Shown: positions 9,452-21,700 of the stretch, in pieces
Numbering within the stretch: position 1 is the first letter of the stretch
Layout of the letters: every line of letters begins with the position of its first letter
NCBI GenBank assembly: GCA_973895155.1
Contig: OZ316893.1
Location: 14,880,001 to 14,944,000, forward strand
DNA length: 64,000 nt
Reading direction: 5' to 3'
From: Marsupella aquatica
Taxonomy: Eukaryota > Marchantiophyta
Made by a program: the position numbers and the translations under genes
The notes under the pieces: model-generated
The model's database searches: none
The model's input: only the letters and a program-made list of their open reading frames with translations
Told to the model about the DNA's origin: nothing

Positions 9452-12400
9452 ATGGCGCTGGTGGTGATTTGCGGGCAGCCTTGCAGTGGAAAATCCACGG
9501 CAGCTGCGGCTCTCGTCGCCGCTTTCGGGAAGAGCGGCAACAAGACACTGAGGGTGTCGCTCATCGACGAGCCTTCTCTCGGGCTCAACCGGAACGATTC
9601 ATTTCGCGGTATGTTTGATTGTGCTGAGTTTAGGGTTTCTTGCCTGCTTTTCGAGTTTGTATCGTTTGCGACATTGAATTGGTGGATCGAGCTCAGGGAC
9701 TAGTCAATTCATTGCTGATGAAGCTTGAATGCGTTTCCAAGATTTTTTCTTTAGATGTATAAAAAACTCGGGCCTTCTGCAGAGTAGGAGAGGTTTAGGG
9801 CATCTTACACTCTTTTCAAAACTTAACTCAAGATGGTCTCCTTGGCATTGGAAAGTTTTCACCGCTGAAGTCTACCGAATAGACCAGGTGTGCGTGATCG
9901 TTGCAACAGCAGCAGTTCTTGAGTTTAATTCCCGAGTTAGCATTTTGTTAGAGTGGGACACCTCCCTGCCCCGTTTTTTGAGGTTGGCAGGTCATTCTTC
10001 CTTTTTCCTTGGTTTTGTTCATCAGTTTCTAATATTTACCAATTGTTCTGATTCATTTAGATATGCCGAGCGAGAAAAATCTCCGAGGACTTCTCCGGTC
10101 TGCTGTGGATCGTGCAGTCTCTAAGGACACGGTTGTTGTGATCGACTCTTTGAATCATATCAAGGTACTTAGCAAACCTCGAGAATGTGGAAAGGACAGT
10201 TTAACCTTCCGTGTCGATTCCCTGGGTGAGTTTTAAAGACTTTGGCGCGCATTATGTTTCTCAATTGATCAGATCAGCAGGCTGAAGCAGCAAGCTGAAC
10301 TATTGGGTGCTTCATTGTGATATGCAGGGTTACAGATACGAATTATGGTGCTTGGCACGAGCTGAGGGCATAAGATACTGTGTGGTAAATAACGCATTTC
10401 CCTGCATCTATCTGGTACCTAGGTTTTTGGAGTTATAGAATTGTTTCCCCGTCGTTGTGCAATATGTTAAGCAGCTTTGAGAGGGCACCAATGTGAGTCT
10501 TTTCAGCTTGCTTGTGATGTAGGGGAGGAGGATTGTAGAGCATGGAACCAAACAAGGCAGCAGAATGGATTTCCTTCTTATGAAGACAAAATGTACAGAC
10601 ATCAATTTACTCAAGCTGAGTTTGCTGGGAGGAATTAGCTAGAGGTATATATAGATTACAGCAATTATCAGAGTGAATATATTATCTTAGCTGGCGATTA
10701 CCTACGTTGTAGGTTTCATCTTCTCGTTCCTTGTTTAGGGGACATTTTTTGAGTTTGGGCATAATTTGCTGAGGAATTTCTGAGGGATTTTGTGTTCTTG
10801 CTTGAGTTTAGTAAATATTTTCAACCAACCTACCTTCAGAAAAGTTTTGGATTTAGGTTGTCAAAGTGAAGTTATTGTTGTTAGAAAGGACTTAAGAGCC
10901 TTTCAGTTTATAAGTGAGTTTCTTTCTGTTATGTTTTCTCTGCAATATACAAAAGTTTGTTGTCACTGACGTAAATTATGTGCTTTAACGTTGCTGCCAG
11001 ATTTGATGATCTTGTGAGGCGGTTTGAAAGACCGGACGGAAAAAACCGTTGGGATTCTCCTCTCTTCGAGCTTAAGCCAGCTATAGGTACAACCCTCCTT
11101 GACACTAAGTGAGCCTTTTTAAGCATTGTTTATCATCTACAGTCCTGTCTAAGCTCTTCGCTTGATGTCTGTCAGCTCTTGAAATGAGAGGAATATTCAT
11201 CCGGGTGATTTGCCCTCATCCCGGTCAATCCTTTTGTCACATTGAATTGACTTTTTATTTATCCAACACTTTTCTAGACCTCAGCCATCTGAATAATATG
11301 AGCAAGCATCGTAAGTTTTGTCTGGAAGCTGAGTGAGAATGCTCTATCGCAACATGTGGTGACATTAGCTGTGAATGGATGGCTAGTACAGAAGAAATCC
11401 AGGAATCATCCGAGGCAATTGTTGAAGCTGTAGCCTTCCTTAGCGGTGAGCGAGATTTCCGAAACTCGCGAGTATTGCAACCAACAATTGCTACCAAAAA
11501 TGTAAGGGAGAAGTGTTTACATGGCATAAACGTTTTGTTCATTTGCATCCGTGATTTTCATTTGTTGAAGGTATCTTTAGTGTCCAGTGGAAAAATACCG
11601 CAGGAGGGAATTCTCAACGTGAAACTGGAAAATTGCCCAGCTTACTAGCTACAGAACCCAGGGCATAACAATTCAATTCAATTTCATCCTCCCCGCCCCA
11701 TCTCCACGTTCCCGCAACCCCTTGGGCCCCGGGTCTGCTTCTCTTGCGCGCCCCACCCCGCCGAGCCCCCATCGGAAAAAGATTATGGAACTTACTGAAG
11801 GAACGAAATGTAGAATAGTAGACGTACGTCTTCAGGTGATTAGAGCCAAGTGTGTGCGTTTCCTACAAACTTCTAAGAATAGTACACATTGCTTGCAGAT
11901 ACGGCCTTCCGATACCAATGTATTGTATGAACTCGACCGTGCCACCCAAGTAAGTTCCATGCCTGAGTTCAAGAGAGTTTTATCTTGCTTTTTGTGCTGT
12001 ATGTTGCTTGTTTTTCACACCTTCCATTCGTTCCTCTTTTGACAAAATACTGTTTGAAAATTTTAATTGGCGGGTGCTGCAGGAGGTTGTAACTGTAGTT
12101 GTTGAAGCCCAGACGAACGGTGCTGGGGCTGTCGTTCGAATTATTCCCCTTGGGAGTGGGATTCCTGATATATCCTTTGATGCCGATTCTATGTTGTGTT
12201 GTGAATGTTTACCATGCCTTGGGTGCCGTGCTTGAAATTTAATTTGATTTTGCATTTCTTGGAGTCCAGTGTCTTACCCTTGCCTTGTCTGTGTGGCACT
12301 TCTATTGTTATGTTATTACTCTTCTATTGTTATGTTATTACACCTCTATTGTTATGTTATTACACTTCTATTGTTGTCTTGGACTGCCACTTCGGCTTTC

Positions 12401-12603
12401 ACAAGGAGATGGCCGATTTCTTGACCGTATAATACATAAGCATGCACAGGAGTGTTGGCCTACCAGAGCTGCGTCGACTGCGGCGTACTTTCATCAAGCT
12501 TGCAGGACAAACAAGTTTGTCTGGCCCACCTCCCCCATCAGATACCCAAAGTGTCAAAAGGATGTTCGCGGACTACTTGAACAGAGAATTAGCACTGAAC
12601 TGA
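9452..12603 (+). CDS. KTI12: KTI12/DRL1-like Elongator-associated P-loop protein
   Basis: KTI12 is a small ATP- and tRNA-binding partner of the Elongator complex, needed for wobble-uridine tRNA modification; the Arabidopsis orthologue is DRL1/ELO4. Nine exons join in phase: 9452-9608, 10061-10164, 10328-10384, 10507-10592, 11001-11086, 11392-11501, 11899-11949, 12083-12192 and 12450-12603, giving 304 residues (DRL1 is about 302). Residues 8-15 form the Walker A motif GQPCSGKS. VVVIDSLN is the Walker B-like strand, followed by GYRYELWCLARA, FDDLVRRFERPD with NRWDSPLFEL, LQPTIATK, NVLYELDRATQ and the C-terminal VGLPELRRLRRTFIKLAG. All introns are GT-AG. The first Met is the family start. Exon 4 differs from the usual DEDxC region but keeps frame. 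Intron 8 holds a minisatellite. It looks intact. Confidence 0.93.
12300..12375. repeat. 22-bp minisatellite inside KTI12 intron 8
   Basis: About three and a half copies of TTCTATTGTTATGTTATTAC plus two bases occur in tandem with few mismatches. It lies between the exon 8 donor (12193) and the exon 9 acceptor (12449). Confidence 0.85.
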
Positions 12604-13269
12604 CTACCAAGACACCAATGCAGTAGTGCCATTAATATTTCATGCTAGATCCTAGTAATTGTGTAGTTCACAAGACACTGTCTGCACAATCGTCTCAATC
12701 ACGGTAAGCTTGAACTTGCTCCGAAAATTAGCATCCTGAGTTTAGTTCGATTCGCGCAGCAGAACATAGGAATGGCCCAACCCTCGAGCTAGGTGCATAT
12801 TATTGTCACCGGGTTGGCTAGATAGGATGTGCGCTCTGTAATTAGTGGTGATGAGACTTTGGATTTGATTCACCAAAGGTGTGAACTTGTCTACCCTTTG
12901 TATATGCGTACCTCCTAGGATGAGTACACCTTGGTGTGATATTCGGATTTTCCTTCCCAAACGAAGTTTTCTTGTTGTTCAGACGCATATGGAAACATCA
13001 CTTTAAATAGATTGGGTTTCTTGTTGCGCTGAGCGTGATTTAGAGCCTGGAGCTGCCGTCTTGTGGTATTTGATTACCAGATTCTGCTGTATTGTTTTCG
13101 GATGCCAATTTCAGACTCACTAGCAGAAGATTTAAGTTCACAATTTGCTTTTTGATGTTCCTGATTTTCTCAGTAAGCACCAACCCTCGGCCCTTCGGGA
13201 TTGTTGAGAAGAGGGGTAATTTCAAGGTTTCCCAAAGCCGATATCTGGCAGTAACAATGACCTAGGCGC

Positions 13270-13463
13270 CTGGGCGAACCAAAATATCTTGAATATTTTC
13301 GAAAGATGTCCTCAACATTAAGAACCCATGATAGACTCTTCACAAATCGCTCAATTCCACTGGGCGAACCAGATATCATAAATTTCGACCGAGCCTAAAT
13401 TTTCCAAGGATGTGCTCAACATTAAAACCCATGATGGACTCTTCACAAACTCGCTCAACTCCA
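13270..13463. repeat. Diverged tandem duplication, unit about 90-100 bp
   Basis: Unit 1 (13270-13359) and unit 2 (13360 to about 13463) share CTGGGCGAACC, GATGT-CTCAACATTAA, ACCCATGAT-GACTCTTC and CACAAA-CGCTCAA in the same order. Confidence 0.75.
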
Positions 13464-13741
13464 CGAAACTCGCCGTAATAGCTAAATATGAGCAAGAGAA
13501 TACTCTGAGTAACTACATACCCAACTCAACGACCGGATGCAAAAGCAGATTTGCAACATGCCTCTGATATTCAATCATGAAAACAACATCTTCATACCAG
13601 ATTAAGAGCTCCATCGATGAAGCCGTAAGCGAAAAAAGTCCCGCCCCTCCACTTCGATATAACCATAGAAAGGCCAGAATTAATTCAAATAATCTCTATA
13701 AACCCTGTTTCCAGAAACGTTTCTTCGGTACAAGTTCTCTC

Positions 13742-13803
13742 GCCTTAGGGGAACGCGTCAATGCCCCTGACTGCCTTAGGGGAATGCGTCAATGCCCCTG
13801 GCT
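13742..13803. repeat. 31-bp tandem duplication
   Basis: Two adjacent copies of GCCTTAGGGGAA(C/T)GCGTCAA followed by TGCCCCTG(A/G)CT, differing at two positions. It is probably in the 3' UTR or downstream of the plastid protein gene. Confidence 0.85.
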
Positions 13804-13950
13804 ACAAGAGATGAGAAAAACTCAACTAGCATATGGTAAAACAATTTTTGCAAGCGTATCAATACACAAGAATATACAAAGGCCTGCGCCAAGATCTTCT
13901 TCCTACATCTTACAAGCGATGAGTACTATGAAACAAAATCTTCACTGGAA

Positions 13951-16370
13951 TTACTTGGGATCAATATCTATATCAATGATCCTAGGATCCGATGAGTCTT
14001 TAGAGAAGTCTTTTCTAGGCTGCCAAACAACTCCTTTGCACCGACTGCAAGTTACTGATTGGTTACGGCCGCCTACATACCGCTGTCCACAATTAGGGCA
14101 GCTTCCCTGAGCAACAGCCACCAAGAGAAACCATTTCAAACCTCCACTCCTGGGAGTAAATATAATCATAGATACTTAACATGTTCCACTTCCAAATTTG
14201 CCTGGTATTTTCTGCAATATGCAATCAATTATGAACGATCTGTAGCAATATCACTAAGAGAGCCATTTCGAAACAAAAAGACCGACTCGGAATATACCGA
14301 GCCTCGTTGCAAAACGCACCGTACCCATTATTTTTTAACCCTACAAGGAATTCATCTCGACCGGACAGGATCCTTAAGCCCTTATCCGCATGGTGAGGGA
14401 ACAGCGAGGTCATTTCATAGCAACTCCAGAAGCAATAAATTATTGGAGGGCGCGAGGGAGATTTAACTGTGCGTTCTCCAACGACAGTAAGATATATTTA
14501 AGTGGTCCTTCTGTTTGGCAACCTTGATATCTTTTTTATCATCTTTTTTAAACTTGAAGGTTACATTTACTATTCTAGCATTCTTCCGTGTCGTCAGCCA
14601 TTCCTGCATCAATGATACGAAGGCAATCGCTAACTCACCTCAACAACCGCAGCCTTTGAAAGCGTATTGAGCAATAGAGGAGCTGCCAAAGGAAGAATCC
14701 ACATTGAGAGAAGTAAGATCCGGAAGAGCCAGCCCGAAAAAACGAGCCATACCATAAACAACGTCTGCAAACATCATAGTACTCATCAGTCACCGCCTCA
14801 TTCCTTTCCCCGTTCAACCAACGAGCGTAGTAGAGATGCAACTCCAAAGCTAAGGATTTACTATAACTCTGCGGAAGTTATCTATTACTAGCTTCCATGG
14901 AGGAACGAGACACAATCAAGCTTCTCAGATAGGACTTGAAAGTCTCAGAAATTTCTTTGCCGTGGCAATCTGATTTTCTCGATGAAGATTAGACTGTCAA
15001 ACTTAAGAAACTTAACACTTGGTGGGTCTTCCAAGAAAACTTCATTGCACCCATCGTCACTTGCGACCGAAAGGATAAGATGCATTATTGACAATTAGTA
15101 AACAGAGGCGGCTCAATCCAAACTTCGTTTCCATTGAAATTCGGTTCTTCTCCTCCCTATCATTGGTGCAGCAAGGACGATGATGGAATTCAGACAAATT
15201 CAACATTGTATTCAGCACCCGTTCCAATAACATCCATCACTCACCACAAAAGTTTTGCCGATGGGAGTATCCAAAAAGTTACCGAGTTGTCTCCGGTACT
15301 GCTCAGGAGCAACAAAGATCCCAGTCAGCGAGGTCTCAACTGTAACGGAAGTAGTTTTCGATTACTCAGTAAAGGCACACAAAACTGTCACTGCCCAATT
15401 GAACTAGTGAATGAATGGATAGAATTCAGTTCTTCCGGAATCCGGGGCACAGGGCCATCAGCGACTAAAGTTTGCAACAAAGAAAAATAAATCCATACCG
15501 TGGGCCACTTCAACTTAAAATCCGAACTAAAATTCCGAGCTTTCTGGCGAAAACCAAGCTGGCGATCGGCATTCTGCATCTGCTCTACCGCAAACACTCT
15601 TGCTTCCGACACCTTCTCTGATATCCGGTACTCGCGGTCCCATTTTGCTGCCGTTCTCTTAGCATCATATCTTTTCGAATTTGAAAAAATGCAAAACAAA
15701 ATGTGAGCTCTCCACATTCGAAGAACTAGGCTATAAATTTCACAACTGAAGTCACAGACAGCCGAGGGCACAAACTATATATTCTCATTCGCCTCTCTCT
15801 GATTCCGAGAATTTCCGTTTCAAAGTGGCTATTCCTAACAGGGGAAACCAGTAAGAAATTAAAGACGACGAAAGGGGAGCCCAATATTTACCCAAATTCT
15901 TCAAACTTTCGGTTAGCAGTCTTAGCAGCACGACTCGCCTTCCCTCGTAGGTCAATATGTTCCCCAAATTCTGCCGCCTTCCTCTTGGTATTGTTCAGAA
16001 ACTCCTCGACCTTACTAGAAAAAGCTCTGGCTGCATCACTGGCCTTCCTGCGCGCTTCCTCGGCCATCCGCCCGGCCTGGTTTTCGGAATCCCTTCCACG
16101 CCAAGTCGCCTCGCACGAGATAGGTCTCCATCTCTGCCCCTGATAAGTATACACACCATTCCTATACGCAAGTGCAGCAGCAGCAGGCCTTAATGAAACA
16201 GAGAGCGGAGAACGACGCCGCAGACCAACATGTGAGAAGCTGCTGCTCCCGCTCCCGCCGCTGCTGCTAGCGCAGGGAAGCACAGCTGCTGCTGGTGGAT
16301 CCGCCCTAACCACAGAAGACGAGGAGAGCACCCCTAAACACGACAATGATGCTGCGGAGACAACCGCCAT
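13951..16370 (-). CDS. Plastid-targeted membrane protein with C-terminal zinc ribbon, conserved in plants, function unknown
   Basis: Five exons join in phase on the minus strand: 16370-15892, 15655-15499, 15298-15245, 14764-14639 and 14106-13951, giving 323 residues. The first 60 or so residues are rich in Ser, Ala and Arg with few acids, like a chloroplast transit peptide. Residues about 100-160 are an Ala/Lys/Glu-rich amphipathic region. Then come VFAVEQMQNADRQLG and the short exon YRRQLGNFLDTPIGKTFV. Residues 231-262 are strongly hydrophobic (one or two membrane segments, VWLVFSGWLFRILLLSMWIL). The last exon has C275-x2-C278 and C292-x2-C295, a zinc-ribbon pair. I recall the same order in plant plastid proteins of the At3g02900/At5g16660 type; no role is known to me. 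All introns are GT-AG. It appears intact. Confidence 0.85.
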
Positions 16371-17100
16371 CGACTCAGACGGAAGCCAATCCTACACCAA
16401 CTCCCGTACACCAATTCCTTCTCGTCCTCCTTTCCTGCTTTCCTCCTTTGCTCCTTTCCTTCCAGCTCCTCTGCTTTCTCTTCTCCACCTCCTCAGTGAC
16501 GATGAAATTGCGAAAAGACAATTCAATTCAAGTGAATCCAATCGAACCTGATCGGCACCGCCATTCCTCGTTTCAGAATCCTGGCCTTGTTTCGGTTTGT
16601 CTCGTGTCAGCAAAATGTCTCGGCCACGTTGCTTTTTCGTGGGGACGTTGTCATTGAGTGACGCTGCCACAGCACAGCTACAGCAAGAGCTTGCACAAAA
16701 GAGCGATGGAGGCTGGAGCGAAGAGAATGATGATTCTGTCCAATTTCGATGACCGATCGCAAACAGAGGAGAATTGTGTGGTAGGGGCGAATCGCGCGAC
16801 ACACAAGCTTTCGGCGGACCTACACTAATAAAGAACGAGGCACTTATTTTAGGCGGATCGTAGACTACAGGCAGCTCTCTTTAAGTGCACAATCCGTAAG
16901 TGCACAATCCGTATCATGTCAAGGCCTTTTGTTGTTCTCCCCTTTTAGATTTTTCTCTACATCTTTTTACTAACTTGTCCCCCAAATTACGTCAATTTAT
17001 TAAGGTGTCCCTTAAAATTTATTTACTAACCTGACTCCCATTTTGTACATGGGTTAGTATTAACAACTCCCTCCCCCCCCCCTTCTTTCTTCTTCTTTAC
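16371..17100 (-). promoter_or_regulatory. Leader/promoter region of the plastid zinc-ribbon gene
   Basis: CT-rich on the plus strand near the start codon, then a mixed region with an 11-bp direct repeat AGTGCACAATCCGTA-like at about 16885-16912 and a C-tract near 17071-17082. No core promoter element is certain. Confidence 0.3.
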
Positions 17101-17935
17101 TCGTTTTCACTATTTTTTGGCCTCCTCTTTCTCTCATTGATTGGATTGTGCACTACTTTATTGCTTATCTAATATTTGCAGTTAAACTCCTATCGTTATA
17201 TAACATTTCCTATGCATGGATAGTATAGAATGGATGGTAGACAGAGGAGCATGGTATAGCATGGATCGTAGGAGCACTTTCTATGCATCTATGGTAGAGG
17301 GCAAAATTTTGTCTCTTTTTTCTTGCTCGGAAAAGCATGCAAAATTCACTTTTTGTTTATTTTCACTTAGCTCAGTTCCTTTTGTCTCACCCAAAAAGCC
17401 CTGCCAAATTTGAATGACTACCCCTGTGTAAAACTCACAACCTTGTATTAAAGGTTTTAATATAAACGGCAACATTTGCACTATGAATGTTTGGTTGAAG
17501 GGTAAGATGTTATGAAGAGTAACATTTGGTATAAGGGTGTGCACCAACTAAAATAAGCAAGTTGAACAAGTCGATATCTCGTAAGTGGACGGAAGGAACT
17601 GTAGACGGAGGGCAAAGGGAGTTAGGATCTTCTACATTGGATAAACTGGTTTAAAATATAGAGGCTGAGCATTTCAAGGAAAATAGACGCTCAACATTCA
17701 ATTGTATTTGCCAAACTATAGGATAGATGATTGTTTCTCTGACTTTCTAAGATCCATTTCCAAACCCAATCCTTATTTAGCCTGATTGACAATATTGATT
17801 CATATGAATGCATAATCCCTTACAATTAGGGAGGCCGCTGCATGTGGTCAATGCCCAATTCTGATATTGATATTCAAGTGCAAGGTGCAAATGAGACGGT
17901 TAAATGTGGAGTATACTCTGGAGTACTGGTAGAGT

Positions 17936-18129
17936 ACCAAAGTGGGGCCAGCCAGGTGTGAGGTTTGAATCACAGTTCTACACTCTTCAAAGTAATTAGT
18001 GTGACTAACACTAATTTGAGAGGGTCCATTACCAAAGTGGGGCCAGCTAGGTGTGAGGTTTGAATCTGCTACGGTACTACATTGTTCAAAGTAATTAGTG
18101 TGACTAACACTAATTTGAGAGGGTCCATT
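17936..18129. repeat. Tandem duplication with box-B-like and palindromic motifs
   Basis: Two adjacent units (17936-18030, 18031-18129) share ACCAAAGTGGGGCCAGC, AGGTGTGAGGTTTGAATC, TTCAAAGTAATTAGTGTGAC and TAACACTAATTTGAGAGGGT. Each carries the near-palindrome ATTAGTGT-GACTA-ACACTAAT. GAGGTTTGAATC resembles an RNA polymerase III B box, but no A box is evident. Confidence 0.85.
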
Positions 18130-18147
18130 TTCAAGGTCTACTTTCAA

Positions 18148-18256
18148 ATTAGTGTTAGTCACACTAATTCCAACTAAACACTATTTCCACGCATGCCAAA
18201 TAGTGTTATGTAACACTAATTTGCATCCACACAATATAGTGTTATATAACACTAAT
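18148..18256. repeat. Cluster of TAGTGT...ACACTA near-palindromes
   Basis: Near-palindromes lie at 18148-18168 (inverted relative to those at 17995 and 18093), 18201-18218 and 18233-18256. Another is at 18841-18861, with loose half sites at about 18805 and 18870-18895. Confidence 0.8.
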
Positions 18257-18483
18257 TCACATGGCTTTTTTATTCGTATCATGCAGCTCCAGAATGACGG
18301 GACTTCAAGTCGGGCTTCAAGTGTTCTTGGTAACCAGGCCTCTCATCACATGCTCTTTTGTTAGGCGGGTTGTTAGGATATTCAGTAGTCATTCTCCTTC
18401 AGGCTAACATTGATGCTGCTAGAAGTGGATCGCTGCTGCCGCCCGGTTGTTATTGTTGCTCTCTGCTAGTCGCTGCTAGAGAG

Positions 18484-18759
18484 GATTGCATAGGGAAATG
18501 TTGCGGAGCCCTCCATTGTTCTTGTGTAGCCCTAAGATCCTTAATAGATCCTTAATAGATGCTTTAGCCCTCCGCAACTAGCTACAAAGCTCTCCACACC
18601 TCCAGATGGTTTACTGTTGGATGTTAAACAAAACCTCCAAAAAAGATTGCATGAGGAAATGTTGCAGCTCAGCCCTCGAATCCCTAATAGATGCTCTAGC
18701 CCTCCACTACTACAGAGTTCTCACCTCCACATGCTCTACGGTTGTATGTTAAACAAAAC
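18484..18759. repeat. Diverged tandem duplication, unit about 115-150 bp
   Basis: 18484-18634 and 18645-18759 share GATTGCAT-GGAAATGTTGC, CTAATAGATGCT-TAGCCCTCC, CACCTCCA and TTGATGTTAAACAAAAC-like blocks in order. There is no coding content. Confidence 0.75.
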
Positions 18760-21700
18760 ATTTAAACTAGACAATTTCTTTTATTTTAAAACCGACAACA
18801 AAATTAGTGTTACTTTTGCTTCCAGATCAAGTTAACATAAATTAGTGTGACTAACACTAATTTGGACATAACACTAATTCTTGCATAACGCTAATTTTGG
18901 TGAACATTGTACATTTGCTATTTTCTTTTGACACAATCCCCCCCCAATAGCGGGGTGCATTCACTTCTTATGACACTTAATTAAAGAAAACTTTTCACGG
19001 TCACTATCTTTTACGGGCAGCAAACATAGAAGGCTCCAAGCAGTGAGTGTGTGAGGCTAATGGGCCTTGATATTCTCCTTTGCGCTAAATCAGTCCTTGC
19101 CCAAGCAACTAGTGAGCTTTGATGATCCCATCCAAGCATGTAACTCCTGTATGGGAATATACTTTGAAAGTTTCAGATCCCATCCAACCTTAAAACTTGT
19201 TGTGCTCTAGCAATTTTCTTTCACTGTGTTTTGTTTATACTTCAGTCTAAAATACGAGGAAATAAGTGAGGACCCTGGGGCAGCCAATATCAATAGTTAA
19301 CACCATTTTTCTGGGACATTTCACCTTGATTAAAATTTTCCAGGCTCCCTTGTCTGGAATCCATTTCCTCCCCATACCCAGAACTGCCCACATATGTTTT
19401 TTATCAGGGGTTTTTGGAAGGTGCATCTTTACATTGGGCGCCACTTTAGTTATTTTTTTGTTTTGTTTTTTGCGCAGACCTAATAATTACCCCTTTGTTA
19501 CCAGAATTCACCCAATTCAACTCTGGAAAATAATGCCCAAGTGTACTAGAGTGGGCGGAACAAGCTTTCTTTAAGTGGCAAAATTTTACCAAATTCCACC
19601 TCACACATAAGTCTTTGCAAATCTTGACTAAAATTTGCCAAGCTTTTTGTCCCTTTTTTGTCCTACATGACCTGTTTCCCACGTAGCCAGAGACTGCATG
19701 AGCCAGAATCTAATGGTCAGCCCAAAGTATAGGGAGGCTCGATGAACAAATTATTTTGGGAAACTTAAAAAAAATACTTTTATCATCTTCTCCGTCACAC
19801 AAGGTTGGCACCAGTGGTTTCTTCATGTGCAACCTTTTGCACACTTACCACGAGGTGAAAACGGGTCTTAGAACAGTTTGAGGAAATATTCACCAAAATC
19901 AGCTGCCCACATCTGACCTTCCATAGATCTGAAGGTGACAGTATGACTGCACAAACTTGTTGCTACTAGGAGACTTCTCAGCACATTGTAAATGTCACTT
20001 GCCCAAAATACAATAGAAACCCGTTATGCACCCTGGGCAAAAACCAAAAAAACATTGGAAACTAAAACCTTAGAATTTAGAGGTCCATTTTCATGGACCC
20101 CCAAAATGAATAGTATAACGTGATGGGACCCCTGATTCATCCCACCCTTGATTGACCTTGATAGATCTTAAATCAACGTCCCCAAAACCTCAGAGGGTTA
20201 GTTGGGAAGTTTGGTTTGGGGTCCATCAAGCAAGCCTGCACCAATTACCATGGGTGGAAACATAGGAGTGCCTTGCCCATAGGTACCTTTGGAGACTGCA
20301 GCAGCTGCGTAGCTTCTGCTCAGGAGCGCCCGGTAGTATATCGGACACTGAAAATGGATACGTCCAAGTACAGTACGTTACTCAATCCGATACGTACTGT
20401 AGATTTTGCAAATCATGAACCGAGTACTACGCTACGGGCAGTCAATCTCAACGAAATAAAGAGGAGACATGGATCTATCTCGGCCATCCATTTCAAGACG
20501 GACGCACCCGATCTGCGTGTCAGAGGGGATTTATTGTGACCAGCCTTTCTTGAAATTTTTTATATTCCCGAACGTTTGACGGTGGGTTCGTCATCAATAC
20601 ATACGGTTTTTTATACGTTCCTACTGTACCGTGAAAGTACTTTAATACATACGGTACCTTATGAGTAGCTGGAACCAATATTGATTTTCGGAAATGGTAA
20701 CGAGAGTTCCTTTTTTGAACGAAATATCTTCGTGATCAAGGGGGATCATTGCTGTCGTAGATTTTTGAGATCGACAACCCAGATTGGCTTTAACATAGTA
20801 CACACTATCTCATCATTAAGATTTTCAAGAAGAAATGATGTCACTATTATATTATCCCTGGAAACGAGATTGTACCTATGGGAGCATCCCCGGAAAATCA
20901 GACTATGGTAACTAACACAGATGTAATGTAAATGGAGTGATAAAGAAGAATCCAACTCGATGATCATTGGCAATAATTTCGAAACAAACTAACCCTTGTG
21001 TACCACACGCCCACCTGCATGTACTTCAATGACCTCAAAGGTTACGGTCTATCTGAACATACTAGAAGTAAGTATAAAAATCTCAACGTCGAATTCTCAA
21101 CAATCGAATTCTACCTTTACGAGTTTACTATGTTGACTTCGGACTTAAATAAATAACACGTGTATTTTATTTACATTCAGTCTGTACCACAGTTTGAGAG
21201 AATGTGAGAGCTTGGCAGTTAATTAATGACAATGTGGTCCCGTTAGACGAAACATAGATACGCTGTACATACTATTTACATATGGTTTGATAAATACCAC
21301 TGCATCCCTTCCCGTAACTATATATTTTAGTTATATTACAAATATAAAATCATGTACGTTAAAGGGAAGGGGACCAAGAAGCCTCCTCGCTCTGTTTATT
21401 TACTTAATGGAAGTATGGCTTCAAATTTGTAGGGTTGGTTTCTCTCGGGATGTTTTAACAAAACGGGATTAAAGAATGTTTTTTTCGTTAGGGGGGGGGG
21501 GGGGGGGCCGCGCTGATTTCTATTTATAAATTCACTATCTACCTCTTGGGGAGATCTGCAGGACCCCACACCATCACCATAAACCCCAAAATATATAGGC
21601 TTTTCACCACCACAACCACTTCCAAGACCTTGCTATTTAATTGCTGCAAATTAGTTAATCATTGCAGTAGTTAGTGTCCTTTACAATGTCACGATGTCTT

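Larger units (their letters stand above)
12604..13950. other. Convergent intergenic region with local tandem duplications
   Basis: This separates the 3' ends of the KTI12 gene (plus) and the plastid zinc-ribbon gene (minus), so both 3' UTRs must lie here. Two local duplications are visible (13270-13463 and 13742-13803). The open frames in the region are short and unrecognisable. Confidence 0.5.

Noticed and set aside
14990-15070. Minus-strand stretch reading VFLEDPPS, like the FLDTPIG part of the plastid protein
   Set aside because: Its phase does not fit the flanking exons; the exon at 15298-15245 fits phase and family exactly.
20216-20539. Plus-strand open frame of 107 residues
   Set aside because: No similarity to a known family and no conserved motif.
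21491-21507. 17-base G run as a functional G-quadruplex
   Set aside because: A bare homopolymer in gene-poor DNA is more likely slippage or an assembly matter.
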